NCBI GenBank assembly: GCA_019022495.1
Contig: JAFEKR010000004.1
Coordinates: 1,612,001 to 1,676,000, forward strand
Source of the DNA: Epichloe hybrida
Lineage: Eukaryota; Ascomycota; Sordariomycetes; Hypocreales; Clavicipitaceae
Reading direction: 5' to 3'
DNA length: 64,000 nucleotides
In this document: one piece after another, positions 13,001 to 25,433 of the stretch
Layout of the letters: the number at the start of each line of letters is the position of its first letter
How positions within the stretch are numbered: the first letter of the stretch is position 1
Translations under genes and position numbers: made by a program
Notes under the pieces: model-generated
What the model saw: only the letters and a program-made list of their open reading frames with translations
Database searches by the model: none
Told to the model about the DNA's origin: nothing

Positions 13001-16000
13001 GTGGTTCTCCATATGGTCCTGCTGGTACCGGAAAGACTGAGTCTGTCAAGGCCTTGGGCCTTCAGCTTGGTAGATTTACACTTGTATTCTGCTGTGATGA
13101 CACATTTGACTTTCAGGCCATGGGCAGAATCTTCCTTGGTATCTGCCAGGTTGGAGCATGGGGTTGCTTCGATGAGTTCAACCGTCTCGAGGAGAGAATC
13201 CTTTCTGCTGTGTCGCAGCAAATCCAGAACATCCAGCTAGGTCTCAAACAGGGCGTAGAGGACAGCTCATCTCAAATTGAACTGGTTGGTCGTCAGCTTA
13301 GTGTCAACGAAAACACGGGTATTTTCATCACGATGAATCCTGGTTATGCTGGTCGATCAAACTTGCCTGACAATTTGAAGAAGTTGTTCCGCAGCGTGGC
13401 CATGTCGAAGCCAGACAAAGAATTGATTGCAGAGGTCATGCTTTACTCGCAAGGTTTCAGCCAGGCGAAGCAGCTTTCCAAGCAGGCTGTGCCATTTTTC
13501 GATCAATGTTCCGGCAGGTTGTCAAAGCAGGCGCATTACGACTTTGGTCTACGTGCGCTCAAGAGCGTACTGGTAAGTTCTGGCGGCCTCAAACGAGCTC
13601 GCTTGATTCGTGGAACCCTCGGTGCCGAAGATATTTTTGAGCCCGAAATTATTGTTCAAAGCATTCGAGAAACCATTGCTCCCAAGCTCATCAAGTCGGA
13701 TGTCGATATATTGACCAATATCGAGAAAGACTGCTTTCCCGGTATTGAATATGTCCCTGCCAACCTCAAAGACTTGGAGGATGCAATCAAAACTATTGCC
13801 GCAGAACGACATCTCGTCGTCACGGGTCTCTGGATGACCAAAGTTTTGCAACTTTATCAAATTCAGAAGATCCATCATGGTGTCATGATGGTCGGTAACT
13901 CGGGAACGGGAAAGTCAGCTGCCTGGAGATTATTGATTGATGCACTTCAGAAGGTTGAAGGGGTCGAGGGTGTATCTCACGTTATTGATTCGAAAGTCAT
14001 GTCAAAAGAAGCCTTGTACGGCAACTTGGATGCCACCACCCGAGAGTGGACCGATGGCCTGTTCACCAGCATCCTTCGCAAAATTGTTGACAACCTCCGC
14101 GGCGAAGACTCCAAGCGACACTGGATCGTATTTGATGGCGATGTTGACCCTGAATGGGTGGAAAACTTGAACAGTGTACTCGATGACAATAAGCTCCTCA
14201 CACTGCCAAACGGTGAGCGTCTCAACCTACCACCCAATGTTCGAATCATGTTCGAAGTTGAGACATTGAAATATGCCACACTCGCTACTGTCAGTCGATG
14301 TGGCATGGTTTGGTTCAGCGAGGACACCGTCTCGTCAGATATGATGGTGGAAAACTATCTCGAAACCCTTCGCAGCGTGCCCTTTGAGGACTTGGACGAG
14401 GACAGCCTTGCCACTGGCCAAACTCCTGCTAAGATGCTTGTTGTGCAGGGAGTAATCTCAGACTTGTTGAAGGTGCACATGACGTCGGAGGACTTTATCC
14501 TGCAGGCTCTTGAGCGCGCGAAGAGTTACAACCACATTATGGAGTTCACTGTCGCTCGTGTTCTCAACACTCTCTTCTCATTACTCAATAAGGCTGTCCG
14601 AGATGTCATAGAGTACAATGGCCAGCACTCAGACTTCCCACTGGATGCGGAACAAATAGAGGCTTTCGTCCCAAAGAAGCTCCTCTTGGCTTTGGTCTGG
14701 GCCCTTACGGGCGATTGCCCTCTCACAGATCGAAAGTCGTTTGGCGATGATCTCTGTGCATTTGCCAGCTTCGGATCTCCACCGTTGGATGGGAGCAGCT
14801 CTCTCATTGATTTCGATGTCAGCCTGCCCAAAGCCGAATGGACATCGTGGCAGAACCAAGTACCAAGCATTGAAGTGAACACTCACTCGATTATCCAAAC
14901 TGATGTCGTCATTCCCACGCTGGACACTGTGCGCCACGAGGATGTCCTATACTCTTGGCTGGCCGAGCACAAGCCTCTTCTGCTGTGCGGCCCCCCCGGT
15001 TCCGGTAAAACCATGACTCTTTTCAGCGCTCTTCGAAAGCTGCCAAACATGGAGGTCGTTGGACTCAACTTTTCGAGTGCCACAACGCCTGACCTTCTCA
15101 TCAAGACATTTGAGCAGTACTGCGAATACAAGAAGACACTGAATGGCGTCATGCTTTCTCCTACCCAAATTGGACGTTGGCTCGTTGTCTTCTGCGATGA
15201 GATCAACTTGCCTGCACCTGACAACTACGGAACACAGCGTGCTATTTCGTTCTTGCGTCAACTCGTTGAGCACAACGGTTTCTGGCGAACGTCTGACAAG
15301 TCGTGGGTTACTCTAGACCGCATCCAGTTTGTTGGTGCTTGCAATCCACCAACAGATGCCGGTCGTACACCGCTTGGCGCCAGATTCCTTCGTCATGCCC
15401 CTCTGATCATGGTTGACTATCCTGGAGAATTGTCTCTCAACCAAATCTATGGCACTTTCAATTCTGCTGTTCTCAAAATTATACCGGCACTTCGCGGTTA
15501 TGCTGAAGCACTCACACATGCCATGGTTCGCTTTTATCTGGAATCTCAGCAACGTTTCACGCCCAAAATTCAGCCTCACTATGTTTACAGTCCTCGTGAA
15601 CTCACTCGTTGGGTTCGCGGCGTGTACGAGGCTATCAAGCCTCTCGAAACCTTGTCGATTGAGGGTCTGATTCGTATCTGGGCACATGAAGCGCTGCGCC
15701 TCTTCCAAGACCGTCTCGTCGCCGAAGATGAGAGAAAATGGACCGACGAGGCCGTTCGTCGAATCGCCCTGGAACATTTCCCTAATATCGAAGAAGAAAA
15801 GGCTCTTGGTGGGCCCATCCTTTACTCCAACTGGCTTTCCAAGAATTATGTCCCTGTGGATCGAGAAGAACTTCGAGATTTCGTCAAGGCCAGACTCAAG
15901 ACTTTCTGCGAGGAAGAGGTCGACGTCCCTCTCATTCTGTTCAACGATGTATTGGAGCACGTGCTGCGCATCGACCGTGTTTTTAGGCAGCCTCAAGGAC

Positions 16001-19000
16001 ATCTGATCCTAATAGGTGTAAGCGGTAGTGGCAAGACGACTCTATCGCGATTTGTTGCATGGATGAACGGTCTGAAGGTCTTTCAGATCAAGGTTCATGG
16101 AAAATACTCTGGTGAGGATTTCGATGAAGATCTGCGTGATGTGCTGCGACGATGTGGTTGCAAGGGCGAGAAAATTTGCTTCATCATGGACGAATCCAAC
16201 GTTTTGGACTCTGGATTCTTGGAACGCATGAACACCTTGCTCGCCAATGCAGAGGTTCCTGGGCTTTTCGAGGGTGATGAGTATGCTGCTTTGATGACTG
16301 CTTGCAAGGAAGGAGCCCAGCGTCAGAACCTGCATCTGGACTCGCCAGGAGAGCTCTACAAGTGGTTCACACAGCAAATTGTGAACAACCTCCACGTAGT
16401 CTTCACGATGAACCCCCCCGAAGACGGTCTCTCATCCAAGGCTGCCACTAGCCCGGCCCTCTTCAACAGATGCGTGCTCAACTGGTTCGGAGACTGGTCA
16501 GACCAGGCTCTCTTCCAGGTCGGCCACGAGCTCACGCAGTCTATCGATCTTGACCGCAGCACCTTTCAAGCGCCGGATACCATTCCAGTCGCTTACCGTG
16601 GTCTCAACTTGCCGCCATCCCACCGCGAGTCAGTCGTCAACTCCATGGTCTATATCCACTACTCACTACAGAGATATAACGAGAAGCTATACAAACAGCA
16701 AAAGAAGGTCACTTTCCTCACGCCCAGGCACTTTTTGGACTTTGTTGGCCAGTACGTCAAGTTGTACAATGAGAAGCGCGAAGACCTCGAAGAACAGCAA
16801 CGCCATCTTAATGTCGGTCTAGAGAAGCTCCGGGATACCGTGGACAAAGTACGAGACTTGCGCGTGAGTCTGGCAGAAAAGAAGACGCAACTCGAGCAGA
16901 AGGACGCAGAAGCAAATGAGAAGCTCCAGCGCATGGTAGCAGATCAGAGAGAAGCTGAGCAGAGAAAGAATACATCTTTAGAGATTCAGGCAGCGCTGGA
17001 GAAGCAGGAAGCAGAAGTGGCGAAGAGGAGGAAAGTGGTCCTAGAGGATCTGGCCAAGGCCGAACCCGCTGTTGAAGAAGCAAAGGCCAGCGTCAGCAAC
17101 ATCAAGAGACAACATCTGACGGAAGTGCGATCCATGGGCAACCCGCCTTCGGGTGTCAGGCTCGCTCTAGACGCTGTTTGCACTCTGCTCGGTCACAAGA
17201 TCAACGATTGGAAGGCGGTCCAGGCTGTCGTACGCAAGGACGATTTCATCGCCAGTATCATCATGTTCGACAACGTGAAGCAGATGACCAGAGCTCTTAG
17301 AAACAAGATGAGAAACGACTTCCTGTCAAATCCCGAGTTCACGTTTGAGAAGGTCAATCGAGCCTCCAAGGCATGCGGTCCTCTCGTTCAATGGGTAGCA
17401 GCGCAAGTCAACTATTCAGACATCTTGGACCGTGTAGGTCCTCTCAAGGAAGAGGTCACCCAGCTTGAGGAACAAGCCCTCCAGACAAAGGCAGAAGCCA
17501 AGGCTGTCGAGAACAACATCGCCGAGCTCGAGACCAGTATCAACACGTACAAGACCGAATATGCCGCGCTGATCAGCGAAACCCAGGCAATCAAGTCCGA
17601 GATGTCCAAGGTCCAGTTCAAGGTTGATCGAAGTGTCAGGTTGCTAGACAGCCTTTCATCCGAGAGAGTACGTTGGGAGGAGGGGAGCAAGTCGTTCGAG
17701 ACTCAGATCAGCACCCTTGTGGGTGATGTCCTGACGGCTTCTGCTTTCCTGGCATACAGTGGTCTATACGATCAAACATTCCGAAAGTCAATGATGGATG
17801 ACTGGTGCCACCAACTTCACCTCTCCGGGATCGAGTACAAGTCTCCGAACCCAGTCACCGAGTATCTTTCAACAGCAGACGAGCGCCTGGGCTGGCAAGA
17901 AAATTCGCTCCCAGTTGATGACCTATGCACTGAGAACGCAATCATTCTGAAACGCTTCAATCGCTATCCCCTCATCATCGACCCATCAGGACGAGTTACC
18001 GAGTTCCTGCAAAGAGAATGCAAGGACCGGAAGCTTACGGTCACGAGCTTCTTGGATGATACCTTCACCAAGCAGCTGGAAAGCTCCCTGCGATTCGGCA
18101 ATCCGATTCTGATCCAAGATGCGGAACATTTGGATCCTATTCTCAACCACGTCTTGAACAAGGAGTACCAGCGAACTGGTGGCCGCGTGCTCATCCAGCT
18201 TGGGAAGCAGGAAATTGATTTCTCGCCCGCTTTCAAGATCTACCTGTCCACTCGTGACCCATCGGCGCAGTTTGCGCCTGACATTTGCAGCCGAACCACA
18301 TTTGTCAATTTTACCGTGACGAAGAGCTCACTCCAGACGCAGTCACTGAATGACGTGCTCAAGTCTGAGAGACCTGATGTAGATGAACGACGCACCAACC
18401 TCATCAAACTACAAGGAGAATTCAAGGTTCATCTCCGTCAACTTGAGAAGCAACTGTTGCAAGCCTTGAATGAGTCTCGTGGCAATATTTTGGACGACGA
18501 CAATGTGATTGAGACTTTGGAGAGACTCAAGACTGAGGCAGCCGAAATCTCGGCCAAGATGAGCAACACGGAAGGCGTCATGGCCGAAGTTGAGGAGATT
18601 ACTCAACAGTACAGCGTCATCGCCAGCTCATGCAGCGCTGTGTTCGCCGTGCTTGATCAACTCCACTTTCTCAACCACTTCTACCAGTTCTCTCTGCAGT
18701 ACTTCTTGGACATTTTCCAGCTGGTTCTTCACGGCAACAAGCGCTTGACTGGCGAAGCTGACCACAATGCACGCCGTGACATCATTGTCAAGGATCTCTT
18801 TGTCAACACTTTCAAAAGGACAGCTCTTGGTCTTTTGCAAAAGGACCGCATCACCCTGGGAATGCTCCTCGCACAGGCCTCTCCCTACAAAATGGACAAG
18901 TCACTCATCGACATCGTTCTCGATGGACGCATTGAGGGGAAGGATCTTTCGTCTTCTCCTGACCTGAAAGACGAAGCCTTCATCGAGGCCAAGAAGCTGA

Positions 19001-20311
19001 GTGTTTTGAAGGAGAAGCTTGACGGGGTTCAAGCAAGCGACTGGGACAGATTCTTCTCCGAGGAGCTCGCAGAGACAGTCGTACCGCAAATATGGGATGA
19101 CAACACTGGCGCGATAAACCAATCGCTGTTATCGTTGCTGCTTGTCAAGCTCTTCCGCATGGACCGCTTTGTGCCTGCCGCGGAACGGTTCGTGGGTAAC
19201 GTATTTGGGAGCGAAATCTTCGACTTTGTTGAAGACCTCAACGACACGGCCACTCAAATGTCTGCCACCCTACCAATTGCTTTAGTGTCCAGCCCCGGTT
19301 TTGATGCTAGTTACAAAGTGGACAACTTGGTGGAAAGGATGAATGTCAAGTGCACCAACATAGCTATGGGATCCAACGAGGGTCTCGCCAGTGCCGACAA
19401 GGCTATCAGCAATGCTGCCCAAAACGGATCATGGGTTCTCGTCAAGAACGTTCATTTAGCACCAACTTGGCTCCAGAGTCTCGAAAAACGCATGGATGCG
19501 CTCAATCCTCAGAAGGACTTCAGACTGTTCCTGTCAATGGAATCAAGCCCCAAGATCCCTGTCAACCTTTTGCGTGCTTCTCGCGTCCTCATGTATGAGC
19601 AGCCTGCGGGTGTCCGGGCAAACATGAAGGATTCCATGTCTTCACTCTCTACTCGGGCCACGAAGAGCCCCGTCGAGAGGACCAGATTGTACTTGCTCAT
19701 CTCCTTCCTGCATGCTGTGGTTCAGGAACGCTTGCGATACGCACCAAATCTTGGATGGAAGGGCTTCTGGGAGTTCAACGACAGTGATGTAAGTGGACTC
19801 TTCCTCAGCAAACATGCATGGCGTGCGGCATTCTCGCACTCATTGGCGCTTTACTAACTCAATCCTGCAGTACGAGTGCTCGGCATTCATTGTGGACACG
19901 TGGCTCGACAGCGTGGCAGGCAAACGAACCAACATTGCTCCTCAAAACATCCCATGGGAGATGATCCGATACTTGGTCACGGAGACGTATGGCGGCAAGA
20001 TCGACGATGAGGGCGACTTCAAGTTACTCAGGCAGCTAGTCACTTCTTTCCTCACTCCTGATGCGTACGAGGTCGAGCACAAGCTGGTAGAGGGCCCCGA
20101 TGGCGGCTTGCTTGTACCTTCTGGAACAAGCCTCCAAGACTTCATGGCATGGATTCACAAACTGCCTGAGCGCGAGCCTCCGACGTATCTTGGCCTGCCT
20201 GCCAATGCAGAGAAGCTCCTTCTTGTTGGTCTCGGCCGCAGTTTGATCACCGACTTGAGAAGAATCATAGACCTGCTCGATCAAGGAGAGAACTTGGTGA
20301 CGGATGGGTGA
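7091..20311 (+). CDS. dyn1: Cytoplasmic dynein 1 heavy chain
   Basis: This is the minus-end-directed microtubule motor subunit, used for nuclear migration and vesicle and endosome transport. There are three exons: 7091-7394, 7484-19788 and 19871-20311, with introns at 7395-7483 and 19789-19870. They give 4349 residues, close to other filamentous-fungal dyneins. The first half is the tail and linker. The motor ring shows four P-loops: AAA1 [10 protein letters not shown] near residue 1946, followed by [10 protein letters not shown] and a [11 protein letters not shown]alker B; AAA2 GNSGTGKS near 2237; AAA3 GPPGSGKT near 2603; AAA4 GVSGSGKTT near 2945. A coiled-coil stalk with the microtubule-binding tip spans about 3200-3510. 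The protein stops soon after AAA6 and lacks the long C-terminal domain of animal dynein, as is usual in fungi. The stop TGA overlaps a GTGAGT donor-like site at 20308, with an AG acceptor at 20405. Splicing there would add a phenylalanine-rich tail, but I favour the stop. Confidence 0.97.
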
Positions 20312-21858
20312 GTGTTTTACCGGATGAGCGAAAAGAGTTGTGTGAGACGCTCATGCTCATTTTGCCGTTTGTCTTTCTTCGTTTTTTTTTTGTTCTTTTT
20401 TTCAGGGCAATGTGCATCAAGTTGATATTGCCTTTTTTTTTTCTTCAATTATTTCATCTGTCCCTTGTGTATGATGGTCACATGCGCTAGAATCGTTCTT
20501 CCCCAGCATTATGCAACAGCGCATGGAGGCAAACTGGATTGTTATCACGTACAGGGTGGGCTTTTTATGAAACAAAGGGATTCCTCCTGGATTGGAGTTG
20601 GGCTAATTTGTAAAACACATGCTAAATTTTTGTGATTAATTAAAGGGCATTCTGGCACATCTATACTATATACATTGTGAATGCTGTTCCACCTGGGTAT
20701 AATACAGGCACAGGCAGTCAGTCTATTGTGTCGAATGCCGAATGCCGGATGCCGGGTGGTGTCGGATGTTCGTCTCGCATCACCTGTGGCTGCAGGCTCA
20801 CGTCGATGCACGGGCCACGGAAGGGTTGCGTCGAAGGGAGGAGCATCTCGATGGAGATGAGCATTTGACCGTGCCGCAGCACAAACACTTCCGCATCAAG
20901 ATTTTAGCATGGTTCAGCGGCATGGAAGTGAAAGTGGTTGCTGGCGTGCGCGAATGAGTGACGTCGACACGTAAGCAGATTGCTGCCGCCATGGTGATGA
21001 CTCAGGTCTGCCTGCGTGCATGCCATGGGTAGAAAGGTCGGCACATGGTGGCGCTGTGCCACTGGACCAGTCACACTTGTCCGAATTAGGAGAAGAAATC
21101 GGTCCCCGATGGCGAAACGGATGCGGGGGCCGAAACAGCGTCGTCATGGGGGGATACAGGGGGGATACAGATGGGGGCGATTGCTTTGTCGATTTGCTGC
21201 TATTACATGGACGGATTACTGATGCATGATGGCAAAGCTCCCCCTCCTCTCCCCCTCTCTGTCCCCGGCAGTAAAATTAGGAGATCCCTGTTTTTATTGA
21301 GTGTCGAGCGTTGTGTTACCCACTCTGACCGGGCGCGTCCAAGTCGTGCGTGGCTTGATGATGATATGATGAGGCAGCAGATTGACGTGAACGTAATAAA
21401 CGGGTGGTAAATGGGTGCTCCTCGCCCCCCCGCTTTGCCAAGCATGCGTTTCGTTCACTCACGAGACACCATTGCCAAGGAACGAACGAACACCCGTGCC
21501 TCGAAGTACCGCGCGTGGAATGAATAAATGGAAGCGAGCCGCCGCTTGGACGGAGCAGGAGCCCCCCCCCTGTTTCCTTCCTTGCCTTGCAAGTTGCTGC
21601 CCTTTCCAGTCCGTACTTCTGCTGCTTCTCCTCCGCTCCTCCTCCGCTCCTCCTCCTCTCCTGCAGCTCCTACCAAGCGCTTGTCTGATAAGCACAGCAC
21701 GCCCGTTTTCAATCATCATATCCATCGTTCTCGACGCCCAGCAGCACCGTGCAGCACCGCTTGTGACGACTTGGGGTGTAGCTTTCGTATATCGGCACAT
21801 ATATCGCCCATCAGGCGTTGCTTGAAGCCGGCCACCCGCTCCAGCTCACGACGTCACC
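20312..21858. other. Intergenic region between dynein and the DUF1774-like gene
   Basis: No convincing gene is seen. T-rich runs at 20383-20405 and 20430-20440 probably belong to the dynein 3' end. A strongly CT-rich tract (about 21590-21680) precedes the next gene and looks like promoter DNA. Short open frames overlap on both strands without recognisable content. Confidence 0.5.
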
Positions 21859-23200
21859 ATGGCCAACTTCAATGCCTGTATGTTCATTGTTGATCAAGAA
21901 CCTCCTCCGTCGCCATCCCCAGTGCACCCTCGCACCACCAGACGGGCACACCACGCCCTATGGCTAGGTCCACGTGACACTGGCGAAATATACGAGTGCC
22001 TCCATACCTCTTGCCTACAGTAGGTCCTAGTAATTCCCGAAGCAGCAGAGCAACGGCGACTCTGGTGGAAATTCTTCAGAATTACTGGGACCCCACTGCA
22101 GCTATCCCTTTGTTCTCACACCGTCTTGTACAGCCTGGAGTTGTATGAATGGAAATGAATTAGTCGAGCCAAATATTGACTGAATCATATAGGGAACCCC
22201 TTCAGCCGCCGGGAGTCTTACAGTGGTAGCTCCATTATCACCTTCAAGATTCTGACCATTGTCACTTGGCTCCTCTCCGTCATTGTGTCCGTCTACTATG
22301 TTGTCAACGAGCCCAAGGATGGCTTCACCATCCGCCGCCGATTCTGGGACCAGAACAACTTGTACCCAACCGCCTTTACCATGAGCCCCGTCCTCGGCGA
22401 TATTTACTGGTACGTTGGCTTTGTCTAGTATCAGGGTATCTTGCATCCAAATCATTTCGGATTCGCATCGCTGACCGTCTGTCAATAGGGCTGTTCTCTT
22501 TATCCTGCAGCTTGGTTACATCACCCACCTCTTCTCTCGCAAGCAGGAAGTTGTCAACTGGGCCGCAAGCGTGGGCGGCCACTTCATTGTCAACAATCTG
22601 CTCCATTTCGCCTTCGTGATGCTCTTTGTCCGCTCGCACTTCGTCTGGGCCGAGATCATTCTCATTGCCAACTTCATCAACCTGTCATCTCTGTACTTCC
22701 GCCACAACACTTCCCCACGCTTTATTCATACTCCTGTTGCGTCTGGACCGTTGGCATGGACCTTTGTCGCCATTTACTGGAACGGTGCCCTCATGGTGCA
22801 TCACCCCCACAACTTGGTGGCCCGAATCTGTGGCAACATCTTCATTTGGTCCATTTTGGCTTACGGATCATTCTTCATCGTTGTCTTCAAGGTACGGCTC
22901 TGTTTCTCATCTCTTTCAGTTGCTCTTGCGACGCCTCGGGAAATACGTCTTGCTGACATGGCTCTTTTTTAGGACTACACCATGGGCTTCGCTCTCAGTG
23001 TCTTATCCGCCGCCATCGGTGTTGCCCAGTTTGAACGCCAGGTCATTGCTCTGCAGTGGATCTTTGCCTTTGTCATCATGTCTGTTCTATTCCTGGCTAC
23101 CGTCGGCGTTGCCGTGCCCGCTTGGACTGGCAGAGATCACCTTTGGCGCCGATCTGAAGCTCCCGCTGATGCTGGGCGCGCTCCTCTTCTCGACGAGTAA
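21859..23200 (+). CDS. Multi-pass membrane protein, DUF1774-like family
   Basis: Four exons are supported by consensus splice sites and frame continuity: 21859-21877, 22193-22409, 22489-22891 and 22973-23200, giving 288 residues. The first exon encodes only MANFNA plus one base, and the first intron is long (315 nt). The protein starts with a short NPFSRRESYS segment and then has about seven hydrophobic helices with few charged loops (for example ITFKILTIVTWLLSVIVSVYYV and IFAFVIMSVLFLATVGVAV). A polar tail ends APLLDE. This resembles fungal proteins annotated DUF1774, whose function is not known. The family name is from memory of the N-terminal pattern. The membrane topology and exon structure are seen directly. 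Confidence 0.8.
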
Positions 23201-23301
23201 TCGGCCGACAGCAGTCAGGCGGCGTCGACTGTCGTTACGGGCATCTTGGTTAGTGAAGCTGTATTGGAGGAACGCTTTGAATAGGCGTCTGCATCTCCTT
23301 A

Positions 23302-23645
23302 GGCGTCATAAGCCTTGTGGAGTCACGTCAGCTAGGGTCTGTATCCAATTAGACAGAAGTAGATTAGAGGTACATTCGCTTATGTATAAACAGGCTTATA
23401 CTGAATGTACTACTGATTTTCCCTGTACAAATCGCTACACCACACTTTCGTGCTAGAATTGATAAGTGGCCTAGCACGTGACCTAGAACCCCTATATAAG
23501 ACGATAGCTTCAGCCTCTAGCTAGTTGAATAAACAACCTTCACACACTCATTATATCTTACGTTTTATATCGTAACATACGCGGTCACTGACCTTGTGGC
23601 AGGGGGACAGTGGGGGCCCCACGGATCCACAAGGCTTATGACGCC
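23302..23645. mobile_element. MITE-like element with 20-bp terminal inverted repeats and TA flanks
   Basis: The 20-bp sequence at 23302-23321 (GGCGTCATAAGCCTTGTGGA) is matched exactly, inverted, at 23626-23645. Both ends are flanked by TA (23300-23301 and 23646-23647), the target duplication used by Tc1/mariner-type elements. Weaker inverted similarity (ATCTCCTTA) continues outside the ends. The 344-bp element has no coding capacity. Its interior holds a TATATAAG box near 23491 and an AATAAA signal near 23528, which would also suit a solo LTR-like promoter region. It lies about 100 bp past the stop of the DUF1774-like gene and may supply its polyadenylation site (inference). Confidence 0.6.
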
Positions 23646-23647
23646 TA

Positions 23648-25433
23648 TGTACGGATTAAGGAGATTGTCTTTTGTGTCTGGCATTGCAAGATTACATGTA
23701 ACCGGTTGGTCAGTTACAAAATAGTACCTGATGCCACGCAAATTACGGTTGCATAATGTACATGTATGTATATGTATGTATGGTGAACAAGCTGCGTGCT
23801 AGAGGCTCCACTAGAGCTCCCCTCCCAGCCTGGGCCTGTGGGGTAGTCTTAGTTGGGTGTTGTCGATAAGCTCCTCCGGACCAATTGGCCTCTGTCGGAT
23901 TTCACCAACAAGCAAACCAAGTGCATCGGTTGTCTACACATGTACGCCGAGACCTCTCCGCGAGGTGAGAAGCCCAAAATTTAACCAGATGAATTCACTC
24001 CCTTTACGCCCGTTTCCATTCCCACTCAATGTCGGCACCGACATTTGCCGAATTTCACGCATCTATGGGATTCTCAACAGTCCACGCCGCCTCCGTTTCA
24101 TCAATCGCATCTTGGCCCCTCAAGAAGTAACGCAGCACGACTCACGCCTGCGCTGGAATACGGGCGGCCTGGCAAGCAGTGAAGAAACCGGGGGCGTTCA
24201 AGACACGGAATTATGGAAAACAGCTGCTTTCGTAGCAGGGCGGTATGATGCCATCGTATATGCCGTTTTTTTTTTTTTTTTTTTTTTTCCAGTTGTCAAT
24301 CGGGCGACTAATTTTGGGCCTCTTGGAAACTCATACTGATGATTCTGAGTGAGTGGGCACAGGTTCGCAGCCAAGGAAGCCGCTATCAAGGCTCATTCTC
24401 ACAGGAGACTGACTTTCCACGACGTCGTGATCGAAAGGAGGGCCGTGAAGGAGGAGCGATTGGGAACTGGTCCGCCTGTGGCGAGAATCAGGGCCGGGGA
24501 TGGGGTGGCCGAGGATGCGAGCGCTTTGATATCCATCAGTCATGATGGTGACTATGCGACGGCGGTTTGCATCGCGCATCATGTCGGAACGCTTGATGGG
24601 TAGGAGCTTCGGGCGGGCGATGGGTGGTCGGTCACCTTGTTGTGGAGAGTGAGTGAGTATGAAGGAACGACGGCAGACCGTGTTGACTCGGTGTCTTTTG
24701 TTTTCGAGTCGTCCGACGTTGTCGATGATGACTGCGACCTCACGCACTGCCACATAGTTCCATCTAAGTTCCCTTGCTGCGGTAGTTTTGGCAAGTCAAG
24801 TCGTCCTCATCTTGTCGTCGTCTAACGGCCAGGTCCGCTCCCCGAGTACGTGTGCGATGGGGATGTCGTGGGATGTCGTGGGATGTTGTGGGATGTTGTG
24901 GAAGGGGGCATTTGGCAGTCGCTTACATCCGAGGACAGGACCCAGGCCGGCTGGGGCTGGCTGGGGCTCCCGTCTGGTCTTGGCGGGAAGGTGCTCACCT
25001 CACTTCTCTTCTCTTTCCTCACCTTTTCCTCCCGTCGGCCATACCTTCTCCGTCCCTCGTTTCCCCGTTTTCCCATTTCCCCATTTCCCCATTTCCTCCT
25101 TTCCTTCTATCGTCACGTTCGGCCCCGGCTTCACTTTTGCGGTCATGAACGTGGTGATCCACAAGTTCCGTGACTATGAGTTTTCACCCATGCAAAGTCG
25201 TGTGAGCGCCGATGCTGTACATCAACTTTTTGTCGGCCGGTACGGAGTACGCCCTGTTCTTTCCCCGTCCCAACCAACCTACGGCTTCTGCTTCACCCTT
25301 TTCCGCAGCAAAGACAATGCGCACAATTCAGGCTCAACTGATGCGAGGCCCCTCCTCTCCTGCAGTTGCGCACCGCTGCAAGAGCCATGTCATTTGCTAA
25401 TCAAGTCTCAGCATTGCATCGACCGTGTTGCAG
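23648..25433. other. Intergenic region holding the unresolved 5' exon of the ABC transporter
   Basis: A run of about 22 T lies at 24267-24288. Four copies of a 10-bp unit (GGATGTCGTG/GGATGTTGTG) lie at 24861-24900. A TACGGAGTAC motif is at 25241-25250. The ABC transporter frame has no ATG of its own (see next entry), so its first exon should lie here. ATG codons at 25146 and 25215, followed by GT dinucleotides near 25202 or 25241, are candidates, but none is decisive. Longer open frames at 23857-24339 and 24788-25609 show no recognisable domain. Confidence 0.5.

Noticed and set aside
23857..24339. 160-codon frame after the inverted-repeat element
   Set aside because: It ends in a poly-Phe run translated from a poly-T tract and shows no family resemblance.
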